From Desulfosarcina alkanivorans (GTDB taxonomy: Bacteria; Desulfobacterota; Desulfobacteria; Desulfobacterales; Desulfosarcinaceae), in contig NZ_AP021874.1 of the NCBI RefSeq assembly GCF_009688945.1, positions 6,800,001 to 6,864,000 on the forward strand: 64,000 nt of DNA, given 5' to 3'. Under the pieces are notes generated by a model. That model did no database searches. It worked only from the letters and a program-made list of their open reading frames with translations, and was not told the DNA's origin. The position numbers and the translations under genes are program-made. Positions 8,329 to 18,117 of this stretch are shown here, one piece after another; within the stretch, counting starts at the first letter, position 1; each line of letters opens with the position of its first letter.

Positions 8329-11300
8329 TTGCCCCGAACGGATGCCTATCCAATGAAGTGCCCCGTGTGCCACAGTGTTGTGGACAAAGATGAAACGGCT
8401 TGCCATGTGTGTGGCTGCCGGCTGGGGCTGTTGTGTGATGCCTGCGGGACGATCAACCGCTCCGCAAGTAAGTTCTGCAATGCATGCGGCCGGCCGTTGA
8501 CCGGCTCCCCCGACCCATTTTCACGGCCAAATCGGCCGGTCGACCATGAATATCCAACGGTTTCCAAGGTAAGCCCACAATCTCCAAGGGGGCCCACAGG
8601 CGGCAGTGAGCGAAAACAGGTCACCGTTCTGTTCTCCGATCTGTCCGGCTATACCGCGCTTTGTGAACGGCTGGATCCCGAGGACGTCCGGGAGATGATG
8701 AGCCTGATTTTCAAAGAAATCGTTGGTATCATTATCCGATATGAAGGATACATTGACCGGATTATCGGGGATGAAGTGCTGGCGGTTTTCGGAATTCCAC
8801 GCATTCACGAGGACGACCCGATCCGTGCGATTCGTGCAGCCCTGGACATTCACAGTACCGTGTCCGGAATGAGCGAGCGGTTTGAAAGGCAGCTGGAAGG
8901 CCCATTGGCCATGCATTCGGGCATTGCCACGGGACTGGTGGTAACCGGAGAGATCGACCTGGCGACCGGAAGGCACGGCATCACCGGAGAGACGGTCAAC
9001 CGGGCATCGGTGTTGACCACTCTGGCTGCTTCCGATGAAATTCTGGTGGGGCCCGGCACCATGGCGTTAACATCGGGTTTTTTCCTTTTCGAAAAACGGT
9101 CTCCCGGCGCAGACGATGGCAATGCAGACATCATCGATGCCTATCGCGTGAGGAGCGCCGAAAAAAAACCGGACAAAATTCGCCGGCTGCGGGGATTGCG
9201 TTCCCGGCTCATCGGGCGTGAGGCCGAGATGACAGCGCTTCGGGAGGCGATGGCTGAGGCTTCACGGGGACGCGGGTGCTGTGTTTTTATCGAAGGAGAC
9301 GCCGGTACGGGAAAAAGCCGGCTGATTTATGAATTTAAAAAAAAACTGGTCCCAAAGCACGTTCAGTGGCTTCAGGGAAACGCATATACCTTTACCCAGG
9401 CGATGCCCTATTCCCCACTGATCGAATTGCTGGGCCGTGCAGTCGATTTACGGGAAGGCGATTCCGAAACCGTGGTCCGGCAAAAGCTGGTTGAGATTCT
9501 CAGGCCGCTGGAGGGGGAAGACGGACCCATTGCCCACGTCCTGGAACGCCTGTTTATCCATTCTCGTGACAACACGATCAACATTACTCCGGAAGCATGG
9601 AAGCTCAAGCTGCGCCAGGCCCTGATCCAATTGGCGATCAGCTATTCGCAGGACGGCGTGACCATCATCTGCATCGAAGACCTGCACTGGGCTGATCCAT
9701 CCACGGTGGATCTGCTCCGGATGATGCTCAACAACGCGGCGCTCCCCGTTTTTTTTCTGATCAGCTACCGCCCCGGTCTGTTGACCTTCAACCACCGCCA
9801 GATCACGAACCCGTATTACAGAAATCAGTATATCCTGATCGAAGACCTGCCGCCGGAAAAAAGCGAGGCGATGGTCAGATCCCTTCTTCAGACGGAAGAA
9901 GTTCCGCGCAGGTTGCTGGCTTTTATCGCTGATCATCTGGGGGGAAATCCTTTTTTTCTGGAAGAACTGATCAATTCCCTGGTCGATGACGGAATCCTTA
10001 AGAAAAATGGCAATCGATGGCAGGTCCGCGGGATTATCGGCGATACGGCCTTTTCGTCCAACATCTCTTCGGTCATTGCCGCCAGGCTGGACAGCCTGGG
10101 TGATGCCGACAAGCGCATCGTTCAGGAAGCCTCAGCCATTGGCAGGCGCTTTTCTCCGGCTGTTCTCAAACGGATTTCAGCCAACCCAAAGCGAATCGAT
10201 GGCAGCGTCGCCCTTCTCAAATTACTGGGATTGATTTTTGACGGCAACGATCCGGGTGAAGACGTCTATGTGTTCAAGCACGCGCTGGTTCAGGAGGTGG
10301 CCTATAAAAGCCTTCTGAAGCGACAGCGTAAAAATCTTCACGAGCGGATCGGCCGGGTTCTCGAAAGGCAGGGCGCGGAACGGATCGACGCCCTTTGTGA
10401 GCCGCTGGCATTTCATTTCAGCAATGGCCATTCACTGGCCAAAGCGGTTAACTACCTGAAGTTGTCCGGCCGCAAGGGATTGAAAAAGTATGCCGTCATC
10501 GAGTCGCACAATTATTACGAAAAGGCCTACCAACTGCTTACGGACAAGGCACGGCCGGTTGACGATGCGGCATCCCGGATACTGGAACTCCTGCTGGAGT
10601 GGTTTTTTGTTTTCCACCTGCGTGGTCACTACGGGGATGTATTGACCTTGCTGGAGCGGCATGAATCGTCAGCAATGAACAGCCCGGATCTTCAACTCAA
10701 GGGGATGTATTTTGCCTGCCTGGGCTGGGCGCACCAGCGGCGCGAGCATCTCGACTCCTCCCGCCGCTGCCTGCTCGAGGCGATCGCCATCGGTGAGCAG
10801 ATCACAAGCTATAAAGTGATCGCTTACGCCAATGCATGCCTGATCTGGACCTGTACCGATCTGGGACGTCTGGACGAGGCGCTTGTTTTTGCCGGCAAAG
10901 CCGAAGCGGCTTCCCGTTTCTTCGAATCCGAAGATTCCTCCTGGTTTTTTGAGACAGGTCAGAACCTGGTCCGGTTTGTTCTCACCGGAACGGCCATCGC
11001 CCACTGGTTCAGGGGGGACTGTCGCCAATGCCACAAGTTGGGGGATCGCCTTCTGGCCTACGGAGAGAGTGCAGGGGACGTAAACAGTCTCTCCGAAGGA
11101 CACCTGGCCCATGGTATGGGGTGTTTTGCAGCCGGGGATTACCGTGCCGCCATCGAAAAGTGCATTACCGCCATCGATAATTCGGGAGACCCGCTTTTTG
11201 ATGTTAACGCACGTTTTCTGATGGCTTATGCCCACCTTTCGCTGGGAGAGGTGCCGCAGGCAGAGAAAAAACTTCAGGAGATTATTACTTTTTGCCGGCA

Positions 11301-11790
11301 GTCGGGCTATGAGTACATCGGAACATCGGCGAACGCCCTTGCCAGTGTCATTGCCGTGGCCCGGGGGGAAATCGCAACAGGTGTAAAAACGCTCAAAAGG
11401 CATGCCGGGCAACACCTGGCCAACGGTAAAATATACCACGCCCAGACCTTTCATTACATGCTGGGCAGCATTTTTCTGCAAATCGCCATGCGTGAAGGAA
11501 GGTTGACCCCGGGGATGGTGTTGAAGAATTTATCGTTTTTCCTGGTGAACCTCCCACGGGCGGCAAGGCATGCGGAGCATCATTTTAAAACGGCAATCCG
11601 TATTGCCAGCCAGATCAATGCCATGGGCATTAAAGGCCAGGCTTGTCTCGATCTGGGTCGACTTTACCTGTCAAGAAAAAACCATGATCTTGCCCTACCG
11701 CTGATCAAGGAGAGCATCGCCCTTTTCAAACAACTGGGTGCGGACAGTCATCAGCAGCGGGCAACGGCGGTTTTGAACACCGTCGAATAA
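8329..11790 (+). CDS. Zinc-ribbon / class III nucleotide cyclase-like / AAA ATPase / TPR protein
   Basis: 1153-residue multidomain signalling protein. Residues 11-54 are two zinc ribbons with CxxC pairs. About 95-275 is a class III cyclase homology domain (VTVLFSDLSGY with metal D104; IIGDEVLAVFG with metal D148). About 295-560 is an AAA_16-type NTPase: Walker A GDAGTGKS (323-330), Walker B IICIEDLHWAD. The rest to the C-terminus is TPR-like helical repeats. The TTG start is supported by GGGAGG 7 nt upstream; ATG 8353 would remove 8 residues. The cyclase catalytic Arg normally four residues after the conserved Asn is replaced: VNRASVL instead of VNxAxR, and the usual Lys before GD is Arg (R144). 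Cyclase activity is therefore uncertain. Confidence 0.88.
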   Translation: MPRTDAYPMKCPVCHSVVDKDETACHVCGCRLGLLCDACGTINRSASKFCNACGRPLTGSPDPFSRPNRPVDHEYPTVSKVSPQSPRGPTGGSERKQVTVLFSDLSGYTALCERLDPEDVREMMSLIFKEIVGIIIRYEGYIDRIIGDEVLAVFGIPRIHEDDPIRAIRAALDIHSTVSGMSERFERQLEGPLAMHSGIATGLVVTGEIDLATGRHGITGETVNRASVLTTLAASDEILVGPGTMALTSGFFLFEKRSPGADDGNADIIDAYRVRSAEKKPDKIRRLRGLRSRLIGREAEMTALREAMAEASRGRGCCVFIEGDAGTGKSRLIYEFKKKLVPKHVQWLQGNAYTFTQAMPYSPLIELLGRAVDLREGDSETVVRQKLVEILRPLEGEDGPIAHVLERLFIHSRDNTINITPEAWKLKLRQALIQLAISYSQDGVTIICIEDLHWADPSTVDLLRMMLNNAALPVFFLISYRPGLLTFNHRQITNPYYRNQYILIEDLPPEKSEAMVRSLLQTEEVPRRLLAFIADHLGGNPFFLEELINSLVDDGILKKNGNRWQVRGIIGDTAFSSNISSVIAARLDSLGDADKRIVQEASAIGRRFSPAVLKRISANPKRIDGSVALLKLLGLIFDGNDPGEDVYVFKHALVQEVAYKSLLKRQRKNLHERIGRVLERQGAERIDALCEPLAFHFSNGHSLAKAVNYLKLSGRKGLKKYAVIESHNYYEKAYQLLTDKARPVDDAASRILELLLEWFFVFHLRGHYGDVLTLLERHESSAMNSPDLQLKGMYFACLGWAHQRREHLDSSRRCLLEAIAIGEQITSYKVIAYANACLIWTCTDLGRLDEALVFAGKAEAASRFFESEDSSWFFETGQNLVRFVLTGTAIAHWFRGDCRQCHKLGDRLLAYGESAGDVNSLSEGHLAHGMGCFAAGDYRAAIEKCITAIDNSGDPLFDVNARFLMAYAHLSLGEVPQAEKKLQEIITFCRQSGYEYIGTSANALASVIAVARGEIATGVKTLKRHAGQHLANGKIYHAQTFHYMLGSIFLQIAMREGRLTPGMVLKNLSFFLVNLPRAARHAEHHFKTAIRIASQINAMGIKGQACLDLGRLYLSRKNHDLALPLIKESIALFKQLGADSHQQRATAVLNTVE

Positions 11791-11896
11791 AAAACCCGAG
11801 CCGGAGGGCCATGCGTTCTCTGGCCCTTGCCTGATTTGCATCCGATCATCAGGGCGACAGCCGTCAGGTGCAAACGACGCCGCTGCGCGCTGTCGG

Positions 11897-12751
11897 TCAG
11901 ACGGAACGGCCTTCCAGGGCCAGCTGTCGTAAAAGGGTGTAGATTTGTCGGGTTGTGGGGCCCACCTTACCGTCACCGATGGATTTTCCATCGATGCGCA
12001 CCACGGGAAGCACTTCGGTGACCGTTCCGGTGAGAAAGACCTCGTCGGCACCATAGAGTGTTTCGGTGTCGAAAAACGCTTCCTCGGCATCCAGGCCGGC
12101 TTGCCTGCAGATGCGAAAAATTGCCGTGCGGGTGATGCCCGGAAGGATATTGTTGGTCAACGGATGGGTCATGAGCCGGCCGCCGGATACGATGAACAGG
12201 TTGGAACTGGTCCCTTCGCGAACGACACCGCTGGCCGACACGAAGATGGCATCGTCGCAGCCTGAATCCAGGGCTTTCTGCTTGGCCAGGCTGTTGGCCA
12301 CCAGCTGAACGGTTTTGATGTCGCACCGGTCCCAGCGGGTATCTTCAACGGTAATGGCGGTTGCCCCCTTTTTTCGCATCGCTGCCGGGATTTCCTTGAC
12401 CGGCCGGATGGTCATTATGATCTGGGGGGAGATGTTCGGGCTGATGGCATGGTTTCGGGGGGCGGCGCCCCTTGAAATTTGAATGTAAATGCCCGCGCGG
12501 GGGTATCCGGAACGTTCTGCCAGGTCGCAGATGGCCGCTTTGATCTCGGAACGGGAAATCGGATCGAAGTTCAATCCCCGCATGGATCGCTCCAACCGAT
12601 CCAGGTGCTCCTCCAGCATGAAGAGGCGTCCTTCATAACTGGCGATAAACTCATAAACACCGTCACCAAACTGGTAGCCCCGGTCTTCAATGGGCACCAC
12701 CGCCTTTTCGATGGGCATGAATTCCCCGTTCACATAGGCCAGGTCCGGCAT
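11897..12751 (-). CDS. dat: Aminotransferase class IV, D-alanine aminotransferase-like
   Basis: 284-residue fold-type IV PLP aminotransferase. The Schiff-base lysine is in DIKTVQLVANSLAKQ. The motif YIQISRGAAPRNH is characteristic of D-amino-acid aminotransferases (RGxAPRxH); branched-chain aminotransferases lack it. The predicted reaction is D-alanine + 2-oxoglutarate to pyruvate + D-glutamate, supplying D-Glu for cell wall. The start at 12751 is chosen because AAAGGAGG lies just upstream; an ATG at 12787 would add 12 residues. It is encoded alone, convergent with the cyclase-like gene and divergent from der. Confidence 0.88.
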   Translation of the reverse strand: MPDLAYVNGEFMPIEKAVVPIEDRGYQFGDGVYEFIASYEGRLFMLEEHLDRLERSMRGLNFDPISRSEIKAAICDLAERSGYPRAGIYIQISRGAAPRNHAISPNISPQIIMTIRPVKEIPAAMRKKGATAITVEDTRWDRCDIKTVQLVANSLAKQKALDSGCDDAIFVSASGVVREGTSSNLFIVSGGRLMTHPLTNNILPGITRTAIFRICRQAGLDAEEAFFDTETLYGADEVFLTGTVTEVLPVVRIDGKSIGDGKVGPTTRQIYTLLRQLALEGRSV

Positions 12752-13014
12752 GGGGCCTCCTTTCAGCGCTCGATTCAGATGTTTCATTTATACCCGATGG
12801 TGGGGTGTCGGGGTCGCACGGTTGCCTGGCCAACATACACCAAAAAAATTTGGGTTGAAACCCCTTTCGGTGTCTATTCCAGTGAGCCCGACGGTATCAC
12901 CCAATGGACGTTTGACACGTGATTCACTCCTGGGATATACAATTTAAGCTCGAAGCTCATGAACCGTTGCGGCCAGCGATTGATCCGGCCGGAAACCTTG
13001 ATCGGAAACATGTA

Positions 13015-14406
13015 ATGAAACCCATCGTTGCCATTGTTGGCAGGCCCAATGTGGGCAAATCCACCCTGTTCAACCGGATCACCCGATCCCGGGATGCCAT
13101 TGTGGACGATTTGCCCGGCGTGACCCGGGACCGGAATTTCGGGGATGCCCGCTGGGACGATAAAGCATTTACCCTGGTGGATACCGGCGGCTTTGCCGAA
13201 GGGGATGACGACGCGTTTGCCCCCCACATCCGCCAGCAGGTGGAACAGGCTATCATTGATGCCGATGCCATTATCCTCCTCCTGGACGGCAAGGGGGGGA
13301 TATCGCCTTTTGATGCCGATCTGATTGCCATCCTGCGCACGGTGGACAAGCCTGCGTTTTACGTGGTCAACAAGATTGACGGCGAGGGGCAGGAAAAGGC
13401 CCTGTCCGATTTTTACAGCCTTGGCATCGACACCCTGTTTCCGGTATCCGCCGAGCACGGATACGGTGTCGCCAGTTTTCTGGATGAACTGACCGCCGGC
13501 TTTCCGGAAATGGACGCCAAAGAAGAACGGTCTGATGCGATCCGCATTGCAGTGGTGGGAAAACCCAATGCCGGGAAATCTTCCATGATCAATGCCATTT
13601 TGGGGGAGGACCGGCTGGTGGTCAGCGAGGTCGCCGGTACCACACGGGATTCTATCGACTCCGTTTTTCACCGGGGAGACAGGAAATACGTGCTGGTTGA
13701 CACGGCGGGAATTCGCCGCAAGGGAAAAGTGTCCTTCCGGCTGGAAAAATTTTCCATCATCAAGGCTCTGCGAAGTTTGGAACGCTGCGACGTGGCCCTG
13801 ATTATCATCGACGCCGATGTGGGGATTTCCGATCAGGACGTCCGGGTGGCCGGCTACGCATACGACCGCGGATGCGGTGCGATCTTTCTGCTGAACAAAT
13901 GGGACCTTGTAGATAACCGGGACGGAAAGGCCCTGAAGCGCCTGACGGAAAAATTGCGTATGGACGCCAAGTTCCTCAGTTTTGCGCCGGTGACGACGGT
14001 GTCGGCCAAAACCGGTCAGCGGATTCAGCGAATTTTTCCCCTTGTCGACCAGGTTTACGCCCAGTATGCGGCCCGGATCACCACCGGACAGCTGAACAAG
14101 GCCATGGACAAGGCCTTGACGCGCACCGAACCCTCCCTGCACAAGGGCACGCGGCTGAAATTCTACTATGCCACTCAGGTGTCCACCCGCCCGCCCACCT
14201 TTGTCAGCTTCGTTAATTTCCCCGGCGGGGTGCATTTCTCTTACCAGCGATATCTGATCAACCAGATCAGGGAGGCGTTTTCCCTGGACAAAACGCCGGT
14301 TCGCCTGCTTTTGCGGCAACGCACCGGAAAAAATCCGGATTTTTTAAACAAGAAACGCACACCCGCCAGCTGGAAAAAAAAGCGACGCACCAAAAGCAAA
14401 AGATAG
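13015..14406 (+). CDS. der: Ribosome-assembly GTPase Der (EngA)
   Basis: 463 residues with two tandem GTPase domains, the hallmark of Der. G1 loops are GRPNVGKS (9-16) and GKPNAGKS (182-189). Other motifs are DLPGVTRDR and DTGGF in the first domain, EVAGTTRDS and DTAGI in the second, and NKID/NKWD for guanine. A KH-like C-terminal domain follows. Der matures the 50S subunit. ATG 13015 places the first G1 loop at the usual distance; the frame is open 96 bp further upstream but those residues do not fit the family. The stop abuts the rarA start. Confidence 0.96.
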   Translation: MKPIVAIVGRPNVGKSTLFNRITRSRDAIVDDLPGVTRDRNFGDARWDDKAFTLVDTGGFAEGDDDAFAPHIRQQVEQAIIDADAIILLLDGKGGISPFDADLIAILRTVDKPAFYVVNKIDGEGQEKALSDFYSLGIDTLFPVSAEHGYGVASFLDELTAGFPEMDAKEERSDAIRIAVVGKPNAGKSSMINAILGEDRLVVSEVAGTTRDSIDSVFHRGDRKYVLVDTAGIRRKGKVSFRLEKFSIIKALRSLERCDVALIIIDADVGISDQDVRVAGYAYDRGCGAIFLLNKWDLVDNRDGKALKRLTEKLRMDAKFLSFAPVTTVSAKTGQRIQRIFPLVDQVYAQYAARITTGQLNKAMDKALTRTEPSLHKGTRLKFYYATQVSTRPPTFVSFVNFPGGVHFSYQRYLINQIREAFSLDKTPVRLLLRQRTGKNPDFLNKKRTPASWKKKRRTKSKR

Positions 14407-15762
14407 ATGGATCTCTTCGACTATCAGGCGGCAGCCGCCACCGATCCCCAACGGCCGCTGGCCGAGCGTATGCGACCGCAGCGGCTGGCCGATGTATTCG
14501 GCCAGGACGCCGTGACCGGTGCGGGTTCCCTGGTTCGCCATGCCATTGAAAACGATCGGGTGTTTTCCATGATCCTGTGGGGGCCCCCCGGCTGTGGGAA
14601 AACCACCCTGGCCCGGATCATCGCCCTTGAAACGCAATCTCATTTCGTTCATTTTTCGGCGGTGCTCTCGGGCGTCAAGCAGATCCGGGAAGTCATCGAC
14701 GAAGCCAAAAAACAGCGGCAGTTCCAGCGCAAGCGAACCATCCTGTTCGTGGATGAAATCCATCGGTTCAACAAGGCCCAGCAGGATGCCTTCCTCCACC
14801 ACGTCGAGTCCGGGCTGATCACGCTTATCGGCGCCACCACCGAGAATCCGTCCTTCGAGGTCATTTCGGCACTGTTGTCCCGATGCCGGGTGATCACCCT
14901 CAACCTGTTGGACGAGGACGCTGTGGGCTGCGTGCTCGACAGGGCCATGGGGGATGGAAAGCGCGGGTTGGGTGAACTGAATTTATGCCTTGCCGAAGAA
15001 GCCCGGCAGCATTTGATCCAGATGGCCTCGGGAGATGCACGCAGCGCCCTCAACAGCCTGGAGATGGCCGTCACGCTGACCCTGGCCGAATCGCCGCCAG
15101 AGACGGGCACCTGCCGAACGGTCACCCTGGATCACGTGGAAAGCGCTCTGCAGAAAAAGGCGCTGCTTTACGACAAGGGCGGTGACGAGCATTTCAACCT
15201 CATTTCCGCATTTCACAAGAGTCTGCGGGGAAGCGATCCCGACGCGGCCCTTTACTGGCTGGCCCGCATGCTGGAGGCCGGCGAAGATGCCCTTTATGTG
15301 GCCCGGCGCATGGTGCGGTTCGCCTCCGAGGATGTAGGCAATGCCGATCCGTTTGCCCTGCGCATGGCCCTGGCGGCCATGGAGTCCTTCCGGTTTTTAG
15401 GACATCCGGAAGGAGACCTGGCCCTGGCCCAGGCGGCTGTCTATCTGGCCACGGCGCCCAAGAGCAACAGCATCTACCGGGCATGGAACACGGTGCGGCA
15501 GGTGGTCCGGGAAAAAGGCGCGCTGCCGGTTCCCCTGCACATCAGAAACGCGCCCACCGGCTTGATGAAAGACCTGGGCTACGGCAAGGGGTACCGCTAC
15601 GCCCACGACTACAAAGATGGGTACGCCGCCCAGGAGCATCTGCCCGATGCGCTTGCCGGCAGTCTTTTCTACTTTCCCGTAGACCGGGGGTATGAGAAAA
15701 TGATTGCCGGGCGTTTGAAGCACTGGCGGGCCTTGAAGGAGAAGGCCAAGAAACAGGAATGA
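14407..15762 (+). CDS. rarA: Replication-associated recombination protein A (MgsA/RarA)
   Basis: 451-residue AAA+ ATPase of the clamp-loader clade acting at stalled replication forks. It begins with the conserved RPLAERMRPQ segment. Walker A is GPPGCGKT (59-66), Walker B is TILFVDEIHRFNKAQQD, and sensor 1 is GATTENPSF. The C-terminal tetramerisation region carries the LYWLARMLEAGED motif. Its ATG directly follows the der stop codon with no gap, so translation is probably coupled. Confidence 0.96.
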   Translation: MDLFDYQAAAATDPQRPLAERMRPQRLADVFGQDAVTGAGSLVRHAIENDRVFSMILWGPPGCGKTTLARIIALETQSHFVHFSAVLSGVKQIREVIDEAKKQRQFQRKRTILFVDEIHRFNKAQQDAFLHHVESGLITLIGATTENPSFEVISALLSRCRVITLNLLDEDAVGCVLDRAMGDGKRGLGELNLCLAEEARQHLIQMASGDARSALNSLEMAVTLTLAESPPETGTCRTVTLDHVESALQKKALLYDKGGDEHFNLISAFHKSLRGSDPDAALYWLARMLEAGEDALYVARRMVRFASEDVGNADPFALRMALAAMESFRFLGHPEGDLALAQAAVYLATAPKSNSIYRAWNTVRQVVREKGALPVPLHIRNAPTGLMKDLGYGKGYRYAHDYKDGYAAQEHLPDALAGSLFYFPVDRGYEKMIAGRLKHWRALKEKAKKQE

Positions 15763-15869
15763 CACCGGTCGGCGATGGCAAGCCAGATCCGGGATGGGGC
15801 CCCGGGCTTTGAATGTAAAACGCAGTTGCGATTCCTGCGGAAATTTTCATTCTCGAAGAACAATCTCCC

Positions 15870-16271
15870 TCACCCAATGGAGATTTCAACATCCATGAAC
15901 GGTTTCAGCGTGTTGGCCACGATGCAGCCCCGTTCGGCGATCTGGATCAATTTTTCCATCTGCTCCCGGTTGATGCCCTTGCCCTGAACCGTCAAGGCCA
16001 TTTTCTGAAAACGGGGCGGGGTGCCATCCAGCGTACCCCGAACCGTGAGGGTAAGGCCTTCGGGCTCAAGCTCCCTTCCCTGGAAAGCGGCGATAAGATT
16101 GCTCATGAAGCACCCGCCCAAGCTGGCCACGAGCAACTCCCCGCCCATTGGACCCTGGTTGCCGCCCCCTTTTTCCGCCGGGCGGTCGGTGACCAGCTCA
16201 TGGTCGCGAATCTGCGTGCGTGCAGCGGTGGTGCCTTCGATATGCGAAATGGTCGTTGTCACTTCCGGCAT
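15870..16271 (-). CDS. OsmC family peroxiredoxin-like protein
   Basis: 133 residues with the OsmC/Ohr fold. Both redox cysteines are present: one in SLGGCFMSN and one in AERGCIVANTL. Such proteins reduce organic or lipid hydroperoxides in the cytoplasm. The sequence resembles the general OsmC branch more than Ohr, so the substrate is not certain. AGGAGGA lies 7 nt before the ATG. It is a single gene convergent with rarA. Confidence 0.9.
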   Translation of the reverse strand: MPEVTTTISHIEGTTAARTQIRDHELVTDRPAEKGGGNQGPMGGELLVASLGGCFMSNLIAAFQGRELEPEGLTLTVRGTLDGTPPRFQKMALTVQGKGINREQMEKLIQIAERGCIVANTLKPFMDVEISIG

Positions 16272-16508
16272 GGTTTGATCCTCCTGTAAAAAATGAAATC
16301 AGTCCACCAAATTGGACATGCTTGGTTCAAAATCAAGGTCCGGCCACGAAATGACCGGGTCATTTAGGGGGAGGGCGGTCGATCCCCAATTGATTTGTCC
16401 AATGAATGTTGGTACATAGATGGCGTCCATGTGGACTGTCGGCAAGTTCGGAAAACAGGAGCCTCACCCCGGCGTCACTTTCATTGAATACACGAAGGGA
16501 GGCCTACG

Positions 16509-17003
16509 ATGTCCCAACACGGCAGTACCCGAACCCTTGTGGCCGTTGGTGCCCTGGTGGCAGCCTTTGCCGGCCTGCTCGCCGGTCCGGCCGGCGCAGA
16601 TATGCGGTTATTCAGGGGACAGACCGTATACGTGCCGGTCTATTCTCATATCTACAGCGGTGACCGCGAGCAGCCCTTTTACCTTGCCGCCACCTTGAGC
16701 ATACGCAACACCGACCCCACGCATGTCATCAAACTCACGGCGGTGGATTATTATGACTCGGACGGAAGATTCCTGAAGCACTATCTGGACAAGGCGTTAG
16801 CCCTCAACGCCATGGCCACCAAGCGCTATGTCGTGCCCGAGTCGGATAAAAGCGGCGGGTCCGGTGCCAAATTCATCATCCGCTGGCAGTCGGACCAACC
16901 GGTGGCGGAACCGTTGATCGAATCGGTGATGATCAGCACCAAGACCCAGCAGGGCATTTCTTTTACTTCCCGGGGGAGAGTGCTGGAAAGCATATCCCCA
17001 TAG
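16509..17003 (+). CDS. Exported DUF3124 family protein
   Basis: 164 residues. An N-terminal signal peptide (about 1-31, ending PAGA) is followed by one DUF3124 domain, recognised by GQTVYVPVYSHIY, the LSIRNTD strand and GGSGAKFIIRW. It is expected in the periplasm. Its biochemical role is unknown. GGAGG is 7 nt before ATG. No partner gene is evident; it is followed by a dispersed palindromic repeat and by convergent lgt. Confidence 0.85.
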   Translation: MSQHGSTRTLVAVGALVAAFAGLLAGPAGADMRLFRGQTVYVPVYSHIYSGDREQPFYLAATLSIRNTDPTHVIKLTAVDYYDSDGRFLKHYLDKALALNAMATKRYVVPESDKSGGSGAKFIIRWQSDQPVAEPLIESVMISTKTQQGISFTSRGRVLESISP

Positions 17004-17007
17004 ATAG

Positions 17008-17150
17008 GGCTCATTCACAATCGGCATCTTGCGGCCCATATCTGCGTTATCGCCAATTGGAAATCCTCGACGTAGCGCTGCTACGCCTGTGGTTTTCAAT
17101 TCGCTGCAGCCTTGATCTGAGCCGCAAGCCACCATTTCTGAACGAACGCT
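17008..17150. repeat. Dispersed intergenic palindromic repeat, copy A
   Basis: 143-bp intergenic element closely resembling the segment at 27115-27256. Shared blocks include CGGCATC, CGGCCC, CTGCGTT, CGACG.AGCG, TCGCTGC.GCCTTG and ACCATTTC, in the same order and spacing. The ends are imperfect inverted repeats. It lies between the DUF3124 gene and lgt, at convergent 3' ends, which suits a MITE-like or structural repeat. Confidence 0.7.
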
Positions 17151-17208
17151 AGGGATGTACAATTTCAAAAAACGAAATGGGCTGGGAGTCAAAGATGTCG
17201 GCTTTTTG

Positions 17209-18069
17209 TCAGGTTTTCCCTTCTGGTTGAATGCGGGATCGCTTTTTTAGATAGAGCCACAGCAACCCGCCGGCCAGGATCATGGCCATGCAGAGCATTT
17301 GCCCCATGGAGAGGGACAGCATGATAAAACCCAAATGGGCGTCGGGCTGGCGGGCATACTCGATGAAAAAACGCACCAGGCCGTATCCCATGAGGTAGAA
17401 GGCCAGCATGGCGCCCCGGGTGGTGCTTCGGTTTCTGACCGTCCACAGGACAATAAAGAGCACGATGCCTTCGAAAAAGGCCTCGTAAAGCTGCGAGGGG
17501 TGCCGTCTGCCGGGACCCGGTGCCAGGGGGAAGAGCATGCCGATGGGATGGGTGGTCACCCGGCCGTAAAGCTCACCGTTGATAAAGTTGCCCAGGCGAC
17601 CAAAGGTATAGCCCAGCGGAATGCAGGGGACGATGAGATCGGCCATGTGGAAAAAATCAAGCCGGTTTTTGCGCACGAAGATGACCGACGCGACCACCAC
17701 GCCGATGAGCCCGCCGTGGTAGGACATGCCGGTGATCCCGGTAAAGCGGATGCCCCCGGAGAATTCAAAGGGCAGGATGATTTCCAGGGGGTGATGCAGG
17801 TAGTAGGAGGCGTTGTAGAAGAGCACATAGCCCAGACGGGCGCCGATGATCAGTCCCAGAATCATGGCCGTCAGGAGGCCCTGAAGCTGCTCGAGGTCGA
17901 GGTTGAATCGATCTTCCCGCCGGAGCCGGTAGCTGGCCAGCAGGTAGGTGATGGCAAAGGCCACGATGTACATGAGCCCGTAGTACTGAAGCCTGAACCC
18001 GCCGATTTCAAATATGACCGGGTCCATGTGCGCCGGCAGGTGCTGCCACCAGAATAGAAAATCAGCCAT
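17209..18069 (-). CDS. lgt: Prolipoprotein diacylglyceryl transferase
   Basis: 286-residue polytopic inner-membrane enzyme that moves diacylglycerol from phosphatidylglycerol to the lipobox cysteine of prolipoproteins. It contains the Lgt signature RLGNFINGELYGR and the later HPSQLYEA motif, with seven hydrophobic segments. An AAGGAAAG ribosome site precedes the ATG. It is located just after the tolC-like gene on the same strand, 49 bp downstream, and may be co-transcribed. It would modify the lipoproteins at 1.8 and 41.5 kb. Confidence 0.95.
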   Translation of the reverse strand: MADFLFWWQHLPAHMDPVIFEIGGFRLQYYGLMYIVAFAITYLLASYRLRREDRFNLDLEQLQGLLTAMILGLIIGARLGYVLFYNASYYLHHPLEIILPFEFSGGIRFTGITGMSYHGGLIGVVVASVIFVRKNRLDFFHMADLIVPCIPLGYTFGRLGNFINGELYGRVTTHPIGMLFPLAPGPGRRHPSQLYEAFFEGIVLFIVLWTVRNRSTTRGAMLAFYLMGYGLVRFFIEYARQPDAHLGFIMLSLSMGQMLCMAMILAGGLLWLYLKKRSRIQPEGKT

Positions 18070-18117
18070 TTGGATTCGCTTTCCTTGATTTCCGGTTCAC
18101 TCGAAAAAACGAACTTA

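Noticed and set aside
12874..14319. 481-codon minus-strand frame opposite der
   Set aside because: Der has all GTPase motifs; the antisense frame has no recognisable features.
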